A stretch of 15,191 nucleotides of DNA from Alphaproteobacteria bacterium. Its GTDB lineage: Bacteria > Pseudomonadota > Alphaproteobacteria > Puniceispirillales > UBA1172. The stretch's first letter is position 1; each line of letters opens with the position of its first letter. The notes under the pieces are model-generated. The model worked only from the letters and a program-made list of their open reading frames with translations. It had not been told where the DNA came from and searched no databases. Location of the stretch: contig JALRFL010000056.1 of assembly GCA_023259875.1 (NCBI GenBank), positions 1-15,191 of the forward strand, given 5' to 3'. A program made the translations under genes and the position numbers. Of the stretch, positions 1-5,968 are shown in pieces.

Positions 1-72
1 ACATTAACCCTGCAACAGCTTGAAGATCAGATACATTCAGCATGGTCTGAGCTGGGTGAAGGTCTTCACTAA
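1..72 (+). CDS. 3' end of an unidentified gene (partial)
   Basis: An open frame enters from the left edge and ends at TAA 70-72, giving 23 residues that finish in ELGEGLH. Too little is visible to name a family. The tail is amphipathic and hydrophilic, with no membrane segment. The gene ends only 9 bases before a tRNA-Arg fragment, so an integrase or another island gene is possible, but nothing in these 23 residues proves it. A short inverted repeat (GTGAAG at 56-61 and CTTCAC at 64-69) lies just before the stop. That it is a real coding end is itself inferred from the open frame alone. Confidence 0.4.
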   Translation, partial: TLTLQQLEDQIHSAWSELGEGLH

Positions 73-81
73 AAACCTCAC

Positions 82-118
82 ACCTGCTGATTAGAAGTCA
101 GCTACTCTTTCCAGTTGA
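82..118 (-). pseudogene. tRNA-Arg(UCU) fragment, D-arm to variable region
   Basis: Positions 82-118 match 11401-11437 of the intact tRNA-Arg(UCU) in the same orientation, with 35 of 37 bases identical and the first 22 (82-103) exact. The whole 17-base anticodon arm, including the TCT anticodon, is intact. The two differences fall in the D-arm part (104 and 109). Both acceptor strands and the T-arm are missing in the adjoining sequence, so it cannot fold into a tRNA. It is either a half-site left by tRNA-directed integration or a broken duplicate of the gene. Confidence 0.85.
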
Positions 119-270
119 TGTTAGAATTCACTACCGCTCACCAGGTTGCCTCGAATTCCTGTCTGCGCAACGACTTAAAGTTTTTTTGAAACACTACAAA
201 TTCTTATCATTACTTATAGCTATTCAGTTAAAGATATCGCTTGCTAAACCACTGTTTTTACATCCTTCTC

Positions 271-322
271 TTCGAGACTGTTAATCGCTTGGCCGGCAGT
301 TCGAATCTGTCCTGGGGAGCCA
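271..322 (+). pseudogene. tRNA-Asn(GUU) 3' half, anticodon loop to CCA
   Basis: From the anticodon loop onward the layout is exact tRNA geometry: a 7-base loop at 278-284 with anticodon GTT (280-282), a 3' anticodon strand 285-289, a 5-base variable loop 290-294, T-stem GGCAG/CTGTC (295-299, 307-311) closing TTCGAAT (300-306), a 7-base acceptor strand 312-318, discriminator G319 and CCA 320-322. The 5' anticodon strand (273-277) pairs only partly with 285-289, and no matching 5' acceptor strand lies upstream. A 3' tRNA half starting near the anticodon loop is the usual product of tyrosine-recombinase integration into a tRNA gene. The functional tRNA-Asn is not in this window. Confidence 0.82.
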
Positions 323-381
323 TTTTTCCTTATATTTTGGCTTTAGCGTTTCCCTTTCTTTCATTGGTCAGCCGCCCCTTC

Positions 382-420
382 ATGCCTGTGGCAAAGTCTC
401 TTTATGCCTGTGGCAGAGTC
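382..420. repeat. Two tandem 17-bp copies, 22-bp period
   Basis: Positions 382-398 and 404-420 share the core ATGCCTGTGGCA and differ at one base out of 17. They end about 48 bp upstream of the start at 469, with a period of two DNA helix turns. That spacing would suit a regulator binding on one face of the DNA, but a chance or replication-slippage duplication is equally possible. Confidence 0.6.
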
Positions 421-468
421 ATAAGGGATAGGCTAGATTTTCAACTGCAATCACCATAGAATATCACC

Positions 469-711
469 ATGACAACTACATTCGCCCAAATACATATGGA
501 TAAACCTAAAGATCTCACCGAACATGATATCAGTGAGGTGATTGAAATGGCCTTATCTGATCATACCCAGTTTAAGCAGATCGAAACCCTATATGGGCTG
601 AAAGAAAAGCAAGTAAAACAGCTTATGCGGAAACATCTGAAACGCGGCAGTTATGAGGCATGGCGCCGCCGTGTTCGCAGCTTTTCAGATCGGCGCGAAC
701 ATTATAAATAG
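469..711 (+). CDS. DUF2805 / TIGR03643 family small protein
   Basis: This 80-residue basic protein matches the pattern I know from the DUF2805 (TIGR03643) family: an N-terminal LTE.DI..VIEMAL.D.T.F..IE stretch (about residues 16-40), a helix-turn-helix-like LYGLKEKQVKQLMRKHLK segment (about 42-59), and the family's SYEAWRRRV motif near residues 61-69. The function of the family is not established. Its small size, charge and predicted helices suggest nucleic acid binding, which is inference. The ATG at 469 has no strong Shine-Dalgarno sequence. An internal ATG at residue 10 (496) would still keep the whole conserved region. It stands alone between the tRNA-fragment region and a large inverted repeat that begins 5 bases after its stop. 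Confidence 0.85.
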   Translation: MTTTFAQIHMDKPKDLTEHDISEVIEMALSDHTQFKQIETLYGLKEKQVKQLMRKHLKRGSYEAWRRRVRSFSDRREHYK

Positions 712-715
712 CCCC

Positions 716-811
716 CTCACCTTATGCTCATGATCACCTTCGTTTGCAGATCATGCTTATTTAGCCATTTTTTGTCCACATTCTTGATTATGATCAATAG
801 CATAAGGTCAG
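716..811. repeat. 21-bp imperfect inverted repeat, 54-bp spacer
   Basis: Arms at 716-736 and 791-811 are reverse complements at 18 of 21 positions, with a perfect 10-bp core (ACCTTATGCT at 719-728, AGCATAAGGT at 799-808) and a TGATCA at each inner end. A competing smaller hairpin, CATGATC 729-735 with GATCATG 749-755, uses part of the left arm. The element starts 5 bases after the DUF2805 stop. It could be a 3' hairpin, a pair of operator half-sites for the downstream gene, or a miniature element. I see no target-site duplication beside it and no T-run typical of a terminator. Confidence 0.65.
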
Positions 812-837
812 TCCTTGATGCAAAAAGATGACATGCC

Positions 838-900
838 ATGGACAAAGAATTGGGTAAGATTATCCCTTGCCTTGAAACCTTAAAAAAAGAGAATATGTGA
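838..900 (+). CDS. Possible 20-codon leader peptide
   Basis: An ATG at 838 opens a 20-residue frame that ends in TGA 898-900, overlapping the GTG start of the next gene at 897 as GTGA. Such 4-base overlaps are typical of translationally coupled genes, so this may be a leader peptide whose translation delivers ribosomes to the GTG. It has no clear Shine-Dalgarno sequence (a purine-rich AAAAAGA lies about 15 bases upstream) and no recognisable sequence. Low confidence: short open frames occur often by chance. Confidence 0.2.
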   Translation: MDKELGKIIPCLETLKKENM

Positions 901-2048
901 GAACATATGATGATCGTCAGAGCCCAATGAAAGAAAAACTGTCCGCCCTACTCTCTGATTTTTCGCTTGTGGTTGTAGTAGCACTGGCCATCCTGATCGG
1001 CTATTGGCAATATTCTTCTGAACCTAAACCTGAAATCCCGCCTATTGACCCCGAAAAAGAAGTCCCCGGCTTTCACACCGCCATCTTTGCGAATTGCCGC
1101 AATGTGGATTTTAAGTCACTTGAAGATTTGGCCAAAGGCTTTGATTTTGATCACAGCACGGCCTATGCCAGTTATGATTTTGCCATTGTTAATCATCAGT
1201 CTGGCCGTTTTGAAGAAGATATCGAAGATCAGTTGACCGAAGCAAAGCTATATTTCCAAGAAAGCCTCAATGATCAGGCCGCAGGGTTCTTCACCTCTGA
1301 AGAAAAGGCTAAGACTCTTAACGGTATAGATATCAATAAAGTATTATTTATCAATGCAGAAGAGAAAACTTATCAAGCGCTAACTGAACATTATTTCAGC
1401 TATACTATCAAGCAATGCCGCTATGAGGATGTGACCGATATTCAAAAAGAAAACCGGTTTGCGTTTCCGAGCGATCTCGCCTTTTTAATTCAATCAAAAG
1501 ATTTATTAGAAACACCAGATATCTCAATAAGTGAAATTTCGCTTGGTTCAACTCTTGGGGGATCAGGCACCGTGGTATCCATAGATCGCTGTCAGCAAGA
1601 CGGTCATATTTTTGCTGAATGTTCCCAGATTGGCGTTCTCAATGGGGATGGTATCACAATCGTTCTTACTCCAAAAATGAGCGTCACAGAATTAGCAAAA
1701 CTGTCTATCGGCGATCTGGCCAGTTTTGATCACTGTATCCTTACCGAGATAAACCAAAGTCGCGGCATAGCAGGATACCAATTTGCCGATTATTTTAATG
1801 AGTTGAGCAAAACCACCCAAGAAAGTATCGCTATTGGCATTGAGGCCGCAGAAACCGAAGCCGCAGACGATATCAATAGCAGTCTGACAACCCTTGGGAT
1901 ATCTTCGCTTGGCCATGTGATCAAGAATATCAAAGTCATGCCTGACTATATTCCTTCGATCACTTGTGAGACGACCAAGGATAATGTGGCGTTTCTCACC
2001 CCTCCACCTGTGGATACCACTTCAGATAAAGACGAAACCGCGCAATAA
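897..2048 (+). CDS. Membrane-anchored periplasmic protein, unrecognised
   Basis: A 383-residue protein I do not recognise. One hydrophobic helix near residues 23-37 is followed by a proline-rich acidic linker (about 42-57), which suggests an N-terminal anchor with the rest in the periplasm. Six cysteines lie outside the membrane (67, 174, 232, 242, 280, 357), which could form three disulfides. The C-terminal part has an Ala/Glu-rich stretch (about 311-325) and ends in a polar Thr/Asp-rich tail. The GTG start at 897 has AAAAAAAGAGA just upstream. An ATG at 927 would remove only ten polar residues and keep the anchor. It is monocistronic and faces the next gene tail to tail, 55 bp apart. No enzymatic motif is visible. 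Confidence 0.75.
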   Translation: MRTYDDRQSPMKEKLSALLSDFSLVVVVALAILIGYWQYSSEPKPEIPPIDPEKEVPGFHTAIFANCRNVDFKSLEDLAKGFDFDHSTAYASYDFAIVNHQSGRFEEDIEDQLTEAKLYFQESLNDQAAGFFTSEEKAKTLNGIDINKVLFINAEEKTYQALTEHYFSYTIKQCRYEDVTDIQKENRFAFPSDLAFLIQSKDLLETPDISISEISLGSTLGGSGTVVSIDRCQQDGHIFAECSQIGVLNGDGITIVLTPKMSVTELAKLSIGDLASFDHCILTEINQSRGIAGYQFADYFNELSKTTQESIAIGIEAAETEAADDINSSLTTLGISSLGHVIKNIKVMPDYIPSITCETTKDNVAFLTPPPVDTTSDKDETAQ

Positions 2049-2103
2049 ACACCGGTTGATCGAAACTTGGTGCCTGAAATCCTTTGGCTAAACCTGATGA
2101 TGG

Positions 2104-3279
2104 TTAATTGCGCAAATCAAACCCAAACACCCGAATAGCGTCTTCTGGGGTTTGAATCTGTGCAAAAAGCGAGATCACTGGCAAGCTTGATTTTGGTTCA
2201 ACAGACACCACAATTTTTCCGCCGCGTTTAAGAAAACGCTCTAGGGGCGGCAAAAGTGAGGAAGTGATATCGGGATAGGCCATAAACTGAATGGTCATGA
2301 GATCAAGAACCATATCTGATATTTCGTTGCGATTCATGAACATGGATTGTTCAGCCGCGTTCATAGCAAAACCCATCAGACCTTGATCTTGGTACATGAC
2401 CTCAATGTAATTAATAAATAAACCGCCGCCAAGGGATGACAACATCATTAGCGATTGCGTGGGATCATCATTTTCAAAATCAAATTGATCAACCATATTG
2501 AAAGTCGTTTTTAAGATTTCGACATCGGAATACACTTCCAATTCACCAAGGCCGACCAATTCAAGGTTGCTGCTTGTTTTTTGGTGGTAACGATCACCCT
2601 TATTGCGGTGATTGGTGATGGCATTAGCATTAATCGTAATATCCTTAAGCCCCATTTGAGACAGCATTTGGTGAAACTCTCTTAATTCAGGGTCATTAGG
2701 ATTGAGATCAAAAACTAGCCCTTTGAGGACAAAGCCGCCTTCATAGTCAGGAATGTTATCAGACTGAAAAGGCATTAAGGGGAAGTTATCAATAATCAAC
2801 TGATCCAGCGCAATGTCAGAGCCTTCAATCGTCATACGCAGATTATCGACTGCTATCTCACCCAAAAAATAGATATCTGGTTCTTCGTTCGTATCCCAGA
2901 ATTCCAGCTCAAGCAGATCATCTTCAAAAACACTATCTTCAATAGAAATACGGTCAACGGCCATCGCCACATCGTCATCACGAATGCGCAAGCCTTCGAT
3001 TAAAAGTTGCTCCAGTTGAACGACGCCCCCTGCTCTTTTGCGGTGACGAATAGCAAACCGATCCATAAAGGCAACAGGATTGCCATCTTCATAAATCCGA
3101 ACGCTAGTGATATCCCCGGTAAAGCGATCAACATCAAAAACGCCGCCATCATACATGACATCCATATTACCAAGTTCAAATTGATTGCTGGCCTGAACAG
3201 AGGAATAAGAAAAAAGTACCGCAACAAAAGCAAAGCCGGAAAGCCCTAGCCGTGTGGTTTGTATGATAGTCTTGATCAT
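2104..3279 (-). CDS. Acidic exported protein, unrecognised
   Basis: A 391-residue protein with a clear signal peptide: basic MIKTIIQTTR, a hydrophobic core at about 12-24, and a VQA-type cleavage site near residue 31. The mature part is strongly acidic, has no cysteine and reads as repeated beta-strand segments such as MDVMYDGGVFDV and LELVGLGELEVYSDVEI. Its C-terminus (VSLFAQIQ..EDAIRVFGF, approximate) resembles alphaproteobacterial exported proteins of unknown function that I recall as AsmA-like in texture, but this is only an impression. The start is supported by AAAGGA 8 bases upstream of the ATG. It follows the sixA-like gene in the same direction after an 80-bp gap, which holds a small palindrome (3320-3334) and may carry its own promoter. 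Confidence 0.78.
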   Translation of the reverse strand: MIKTIIQTTRLGLSGFAFVAVLFSYSSVQASNQFELGNMDVMYDGGVFDVDRFTGDITSVRIYEDGNPVAFMDRFAIRHRKRAGGVVQLEQLLIEGLRIRDDDVAMAVDRISIEDSVFEDDLLELEFWDTNEEPDIYFLGEIAVDNLRMTIEGSDIALDQLIIDNFPLMPFQSDNIPDYEGGFVLKGLVFDLNPNDPELREFHQMLSQMGLKDITINANAITNHRNKGDRYHQKTSSNLELVGLGELEVYSDVEILKTTFNMVDQFDFENDDPTQSLMMLSSLGGGLFINYIEVMYQDQGLMGFAMNAAEQSMFMNRNEISDMVLDLMTIQFMAYPDITSSLLPPLERFLKRGGKIVVSVEPKSSLPVISLFAQIQTPEDAIRVFGFDLRN

Positions 3280-3319
3280 GATGAAAATCCTTTATCTGTC
3301 GCGCATCATAGCAATGGTC

Positions 3320-3334
3320 ATATCTGATAGATAT
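3320..3334. repeat. Palindrome ATATCT-GAT-AGATAT
   Basis: A perfect 6-bp inverted repeat with a 3-base centre, 41-55 bp upstream of the start codon at 3279. The position suits an operator for the exported-protein gene. It is short and AT-rich, so chance is a real alternative. Confidence 0.3.
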
Positions 3335-3359
3335 TTTAACAAGATAGCGCATTTTTTAG

Positions 3360-3899
3360 TTATGATAAGCGGCCTTTCTTATCAACCTGTACCATATCCC
3401 TGGGCCTGATCAAAGAAAGCAGTTTTCCGCTTTCTGGTTGAAGGTTAGCAAAATTATCAGCATCAAAAAGCATATCCGCAAGGGTAGTCGTTGGATAATC
3501 ATTGATATCCTTACCAGCAAGGTTGCCATCTTCGCCCATCAGAACATGCGCTAGTAAAATCATACCGGGATTATGACCAACAATCATAACCGTTTCATAA
3601 GGCGCGGCATGATCACATAACACCTCAAACAGCGTCTCACCACTGGCGTTGTAAATTCGCTCATCTTCAATTACGACGGGGGTTGTCTCCCATTCCCTAA
3701 TCACCCAATCTTTTGTTTCTTTAGCGCGAACCGCAGGTGAACAAAGAACAAGATCAGGAAGCGATAAATGCCCTTTGATATATCGGGCAACATCCACACA
3801 GTTTCGCTGGCCTCTATCGACAAGCTTGCGATCAAAATCACGGCCTGTTTCTGAGACCAATTCGGTCTTGCCATGCCGTAAGATCAATAATCGTGCCAT
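3360..3899 (-). CDS. sixA: SixA-type phosphohistidine phosphatase
   Basis: A 179-residue member of the histidine phosphatase superfamily, cytosolic, with no signal peptide. The catalytic LRHGKTE motif is at the N-terminus (R8, H9, G10), the second conserved arginine is in SPAVRAKET (R58), and the VGHNPG motif supplies the second histidine (H109). Short family members of this shape are SixA-like and remove phosphate from phosphohistidine, for example on phosphorelay HPt domains. The substrate here is unknown. In alphaproteobacteria such proteins are common stand-alone genes. The start has TGGAG 7-8 bases upstream. It is divergent from cysK, sharing a 128-bp region, and precedes the exported-protein gene on the same strand. 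Confidence 0.9.
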   Translation of the reverse strand: MARLLILRHGKTELVSETGRDFDRKLVDRGQRNCVDVARYIKGHLSLPDLVLCSPAVRAKETKDWVIREWETTPVVIEDERIYNASGETLFEVLCDHAAPYETVMIVGHNPGMILLAHVLMGEDGNLAGKDINDYPTTTLADMLFDADNFANLQPESGKLLSLIRPRDMVQVDKKGRLS

Positions 3900-3966
3900 A
3901 GAAACGCTCCAGTGTTTAGAATCCTATATTGCCTATGAAAACCCAATGCGAAAAGCCTTTTTTAAG

Positions 3967-4015
3967 TTGTTGGGCTTTGCTATGGTCAGGTTCTTGTCAT
4001 CCAACAATAGCAAAG
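3967..4015 (+). promoter_or_regulatory. cysK leader with two overlapping, exclusive hairpins
   Basis: Arm A TTGTTGG (3967-3973) is complementary to A' CCAACAA (4001-4007), and arm B CTTTGCTAT (3975-3983) is complementary to B' ATAGCAAAG (4007-4015). The order A-B-A'-B' with almost no gap between A' and B' means the two stems should compete rather than nest. B' contains the first four bases of the likely Shine-Dalgarno AAAGGA (4012-4017) of cysK, so the B-B' stem would hide it. A further pairing, AAAGCC 3952-3957 with GGCTTT 3973-3978, would use the same arm. This reads like a translational switch, but an extended -10-like TGCTATGGT (3979-3986 region) inside arm B could put the transcript start downstream of arms A and B. 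Confidence 0.4.
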
Positions 4016-4027
4016 GAATAGCGCAAG

Positions 4028-5032
4028 ATGGCACAACACTATGCTGGCTTTATGGAAGCTATTGGAAACACACCACTTATTCGTCTCAATGGCCCGAGCA
4101 AAGCCACAGGATGTGAAATTTATGGCAAAGCGGAGTTTATGAATCCTGGCGGTTCCGTCAAAGACAGAGCCGCGCGAGGGATTATTGAATTGGCTGAGGC
4201 TAACCATATCCTGAAACCCGGCGGCACCATCGTTGAGGGCACAGCCGGCAATACAGGCATCAGCCTAGCCATGTGTGGAAACGCAAGGGGGTATAAGACC
4301 GTTATCGTTATGCCCGAAACCCAAAGCCAAGAAAAAAAGGATATGCTTCGCCTGTTAGGGGTTGATCTGCGGCTTGTACCGGCAAAACCCTATAAAGACC
4401 CCGGCAATTATGTGCGCTATTCTGAACAATTGGCAAATGAGATGCGCAAAAAGCTGGGCGGCAATGTGATCTGGGCCAATCAGTTTGATAACACCGACAA
4501 TCAAAATGGCCATTATCGTTACACCGCGCCTGAAATCTGGCAACAGACCGGTGGTCAAATTGATGGATTTACCTGTTCCGTTGGTTCAGGGGGAACAATC
4601 GGCGGCATTAGCCGTTATCTGAAGGAACAAAAATCAGATATCACCATTGCGCTTAGTGATCCGTTTGGATCTGCGCTTTATCATCATTATGCCCACGGGG
4701 AATTGAAAGCCGAGGGGGGATCGGTCAGTGAAGGCATTGGTCAGGGGCGCATTACGGCGAATCTGGCGATGGCAAAAATTGATACCCAATATCAAATATC
4801 AGACGACGAAGCCTTGCCCGTGATCTTTGATATGCTTCAGCATGAAGGGCTTTTGCTTGGCGGTTCTAGCGCTATCAATATCGCTGGCGCTATGCGCTTG
4901 GCAAAAGATTTAGGGCCGGGCAAAACCATTGTCACAATTTTATGCGATAGCGGTCAACGCTATCAATCCAAGATATGGAATCCCGCTTTTTTGCGTGAAA
5001 AAAACCTGCCTGTTCCAACATGGTTGGAATAG
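4028..5032 (+). CDS. cysK: Cysteine synthase (O-acetylserine sulfhydrylase)
   Basis: A 334-residue cytosolic PLP enzyme of fold type II that joins sulfide to O-acetylserine to give cysteine. Seen: IGNTPLIRL at 12-20, the PLP lysine K45 in NPGGSVKDRAA, the substrate loop in EGTAGNTG (about 70-77), the phosphate-binding GSGGTIGG, and CDSGQRYQSK near the C-terminus. The loop reads TAGNT, where E. coli CysK has TSGNT. The TAGNT form is common in a cysteine synthase subgroup of alphaproteobacteria and actinobacteria, so the sulfur donor or acceptor could differ slightly. The start at 4028 has AAAGGA 10 bases upstream. It is the first gene of a three-gene sulfur operon with sseA and metC, and its leader contains competing hairpins. 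Confidence 0.93.
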   Translation: MAQHYAGFMEAIGNTPLIRLNGPSKATGCEIYGKAEFMNPGGSVKDRAARGIIELAEANHILKPGGTIVEGTAGNTGISLAMCGNARGYKTVIVMPETQSQEKKDMLRLLGVDLRLVPAKPYKDPGNYVRYSEQLANEMRKKLGGNVIWANQFDNTDNQNGHYRYTAPEIWQQTGGQIDGFTCSVGSGGTIGGISRYLKEQKSDITIALSDPFGSALYHHYAHGELKAEGGSVSEGIGQGRITANLAMAKIDTQYQISDDEALPVIFDMLQHEGLLLGGSSAINIAGAMRLAKDLGPGKTIVTILCDSGQRYQSKIWNPAFLREKNLPVPTWLE

Positions 5033-5092
5033 CGATGCCATAGGCACGCGTTCAGATACGCCCCTATTGCACCCAAAAATCATGAGGACAAA

Positions 5093-5968
5093 ATGCTAGC
5101 AGAAGCGAATGACATCAAAGATCAGATCATGGCAGGAACAGCCCTTGCTATGGATGTGACCTTTGTTCTTCCGAATTCCGACCGTGATGCCGAGGCGGAA
5201 TATCTGGCAGAGCATCTGCCGGGGGCAGTGTTTTTTGATATTAACGCTATCGCCGAACCTAACGCCGCTTTGCCGCATACGATGCCGGATGCAGACTCGT
5301 TCACGGGTATGATGCGTGCTTTAGGGGTTAATCAGCATCAGCATCTTGTCCTTTATGACCAGTCTGGGTTTTTATCATCCGCGCGCGCGTGGTGGATGTT
5401 CCGCTATTTTGGTCATCATAATGTTAGCATTCTCAACGGCGGAATTAAGGCATGGAAAGCGGCTGGCGGTCTGACAGAACAGGGGAAAGTCCAACCAGAG
5501 GCAGGCAACTTTACGGCTTCACCGCCGCTTGATGGGCTTCGCGTTGTCCCTCTGGATGAGATGATTGCCCTCGTTACTGCCGATGCCGCTAACCGACCAA
5601 CGCAGATTGTTGACGCAAGGGCAAAGGGACGCTTTGATGGCACATCGCCCGAACCGCGTCCGGGCATGGCGTCAGGCCATATGCCAGGGGCGATCAATTG
5701 CCCAATCGGAAGCCTTTTAGACGCCGATAGTGGTCGCGTAAAATCCCGTGATGCGTTAGAGCAAATCTTCGCTGATGCTGGAATTGCCATGGATCAACCC
5801 ATAGTGACCACTTGTGGGTCAGGGGTCACCGCATGCGGCGTTGCCTTTGGCATGGCGCTTTTAGGGAAAACAGATGTCGCCATTTATGACGGGTCATGGA
5901 CAGAATGGGGATCACCAGAAAGGGATCGGGCCCTTTGTCCGGTAGAAACAAGTGAGTTAGGGAAATGA
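5093..5968 (+). CDS. sseA: 3-mercaptopyruvate sulfurtransferase, two rhodanese domains
   Basis: A 291-residue tandem rhodanese protein. The N-terminal non-catalytic domain (about 1-130) carries LVLYDQSGFLSSARAWW and the VSILNGG.KAW signature. The C-terminal domain (about 150-285) holds IVDARAKGRF, GHMPGAIN and the active-site loop CGSGVTAC with the persulfide cysteine C241. A CG[S]G[V/T]T loop is typical of mercaptopyruvate rather than thiosulfate sulfurtransferases. It transfers sulfur from 3-mercaptopyruvate, the transamination product of cysteine, to thiol or cyanide acceptors, releasing pyruvate. GAGG lies 5 bases before the ATG. It follows cysK by 60 bp and overlaps metC by 4 bases (ATGA), so it is cotranscribed and probably coupled to metC. 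Confidence 0.93.
   Translation: MLAEANDIKDQIMAGTALAMDVTFVLPNSDRDAEAEYLAEHLPGAVFFDINAIAEPNAALPHTMPDADSFTGMMRALGVNQHQHLVLYDQSGFLSSARAWWMFRYFGHHNVSILNGGIKAWKAAGGLTEQGKVQPEAGNFTASPPLDGLRVVPLDEMIALVTADAANRPTQIVDARAKGRFDGTSPEPRPGMASGHMPGAINCPIGSLLDADSGRVKSRDALEQIFADAGIAMDQPIVTTCGSGVTACGVAFGMALLGKTDVAIYDGSWTEWGSPERDRALCPVETSELGK

Larger units (their letters stand above)
73..468. other. Gene-free stretch carrying tRNA fragments
   Basis: About 400 bp without a convincing gene. It holds a tRNA-Arg(UCU) fragment on the minus strand (82-118), a possible tRNA-Arg T-arm remnant on the plus strand (about 142-161), a tRNA-Asn 3' half (271-322) and a tandem repeat (382-420). The 72-codon frame at 241-459 starts with TTG, runs through the tRNA-Asn fragment and lacks a ribosome binding site, so it is not called. 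The mixture of tRNA pieces suggests the edge of a decayed integrated element or an old recombination site. Confidence 0.6.

Noticed and set aside
215..240. TATAGCT and CAGTT resemble the D-arm of tRNA-Asn, suggesting a 5' half
   Set aside because: It needs a 3-base insertion, lies some 30 bases too far from the anticodon loop, and has no acceptor strand complementary to 312-318.
241..459. 72-codon plus-strand open frame beginning with TTG
   Set aside because: It runs through the tRNA-Asn half and the tandem repeat, has no ribosome binding site and no recognisable protein pattern.
3900..4027. SAM-II type riboswitch upstream of cysK
   Set aside because: There are competing stems near the ribosome site, but the conserved SAM-II core as I remember it is absent and the segment between the second strands is too short for that pseudoknot.
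3775..4116. 113-codon plus-strand frame across the sixA-cysK boundary
   Set aside because: It is antisense to sixA and out of frame with cysK, both of which have clear catalytic motifs.
5416..5790. 124-codon minus-strand frame inside sseA
   Set aside because: Complement of a well-supported rhodanese gene; its composition follows from the codon use of sseA.
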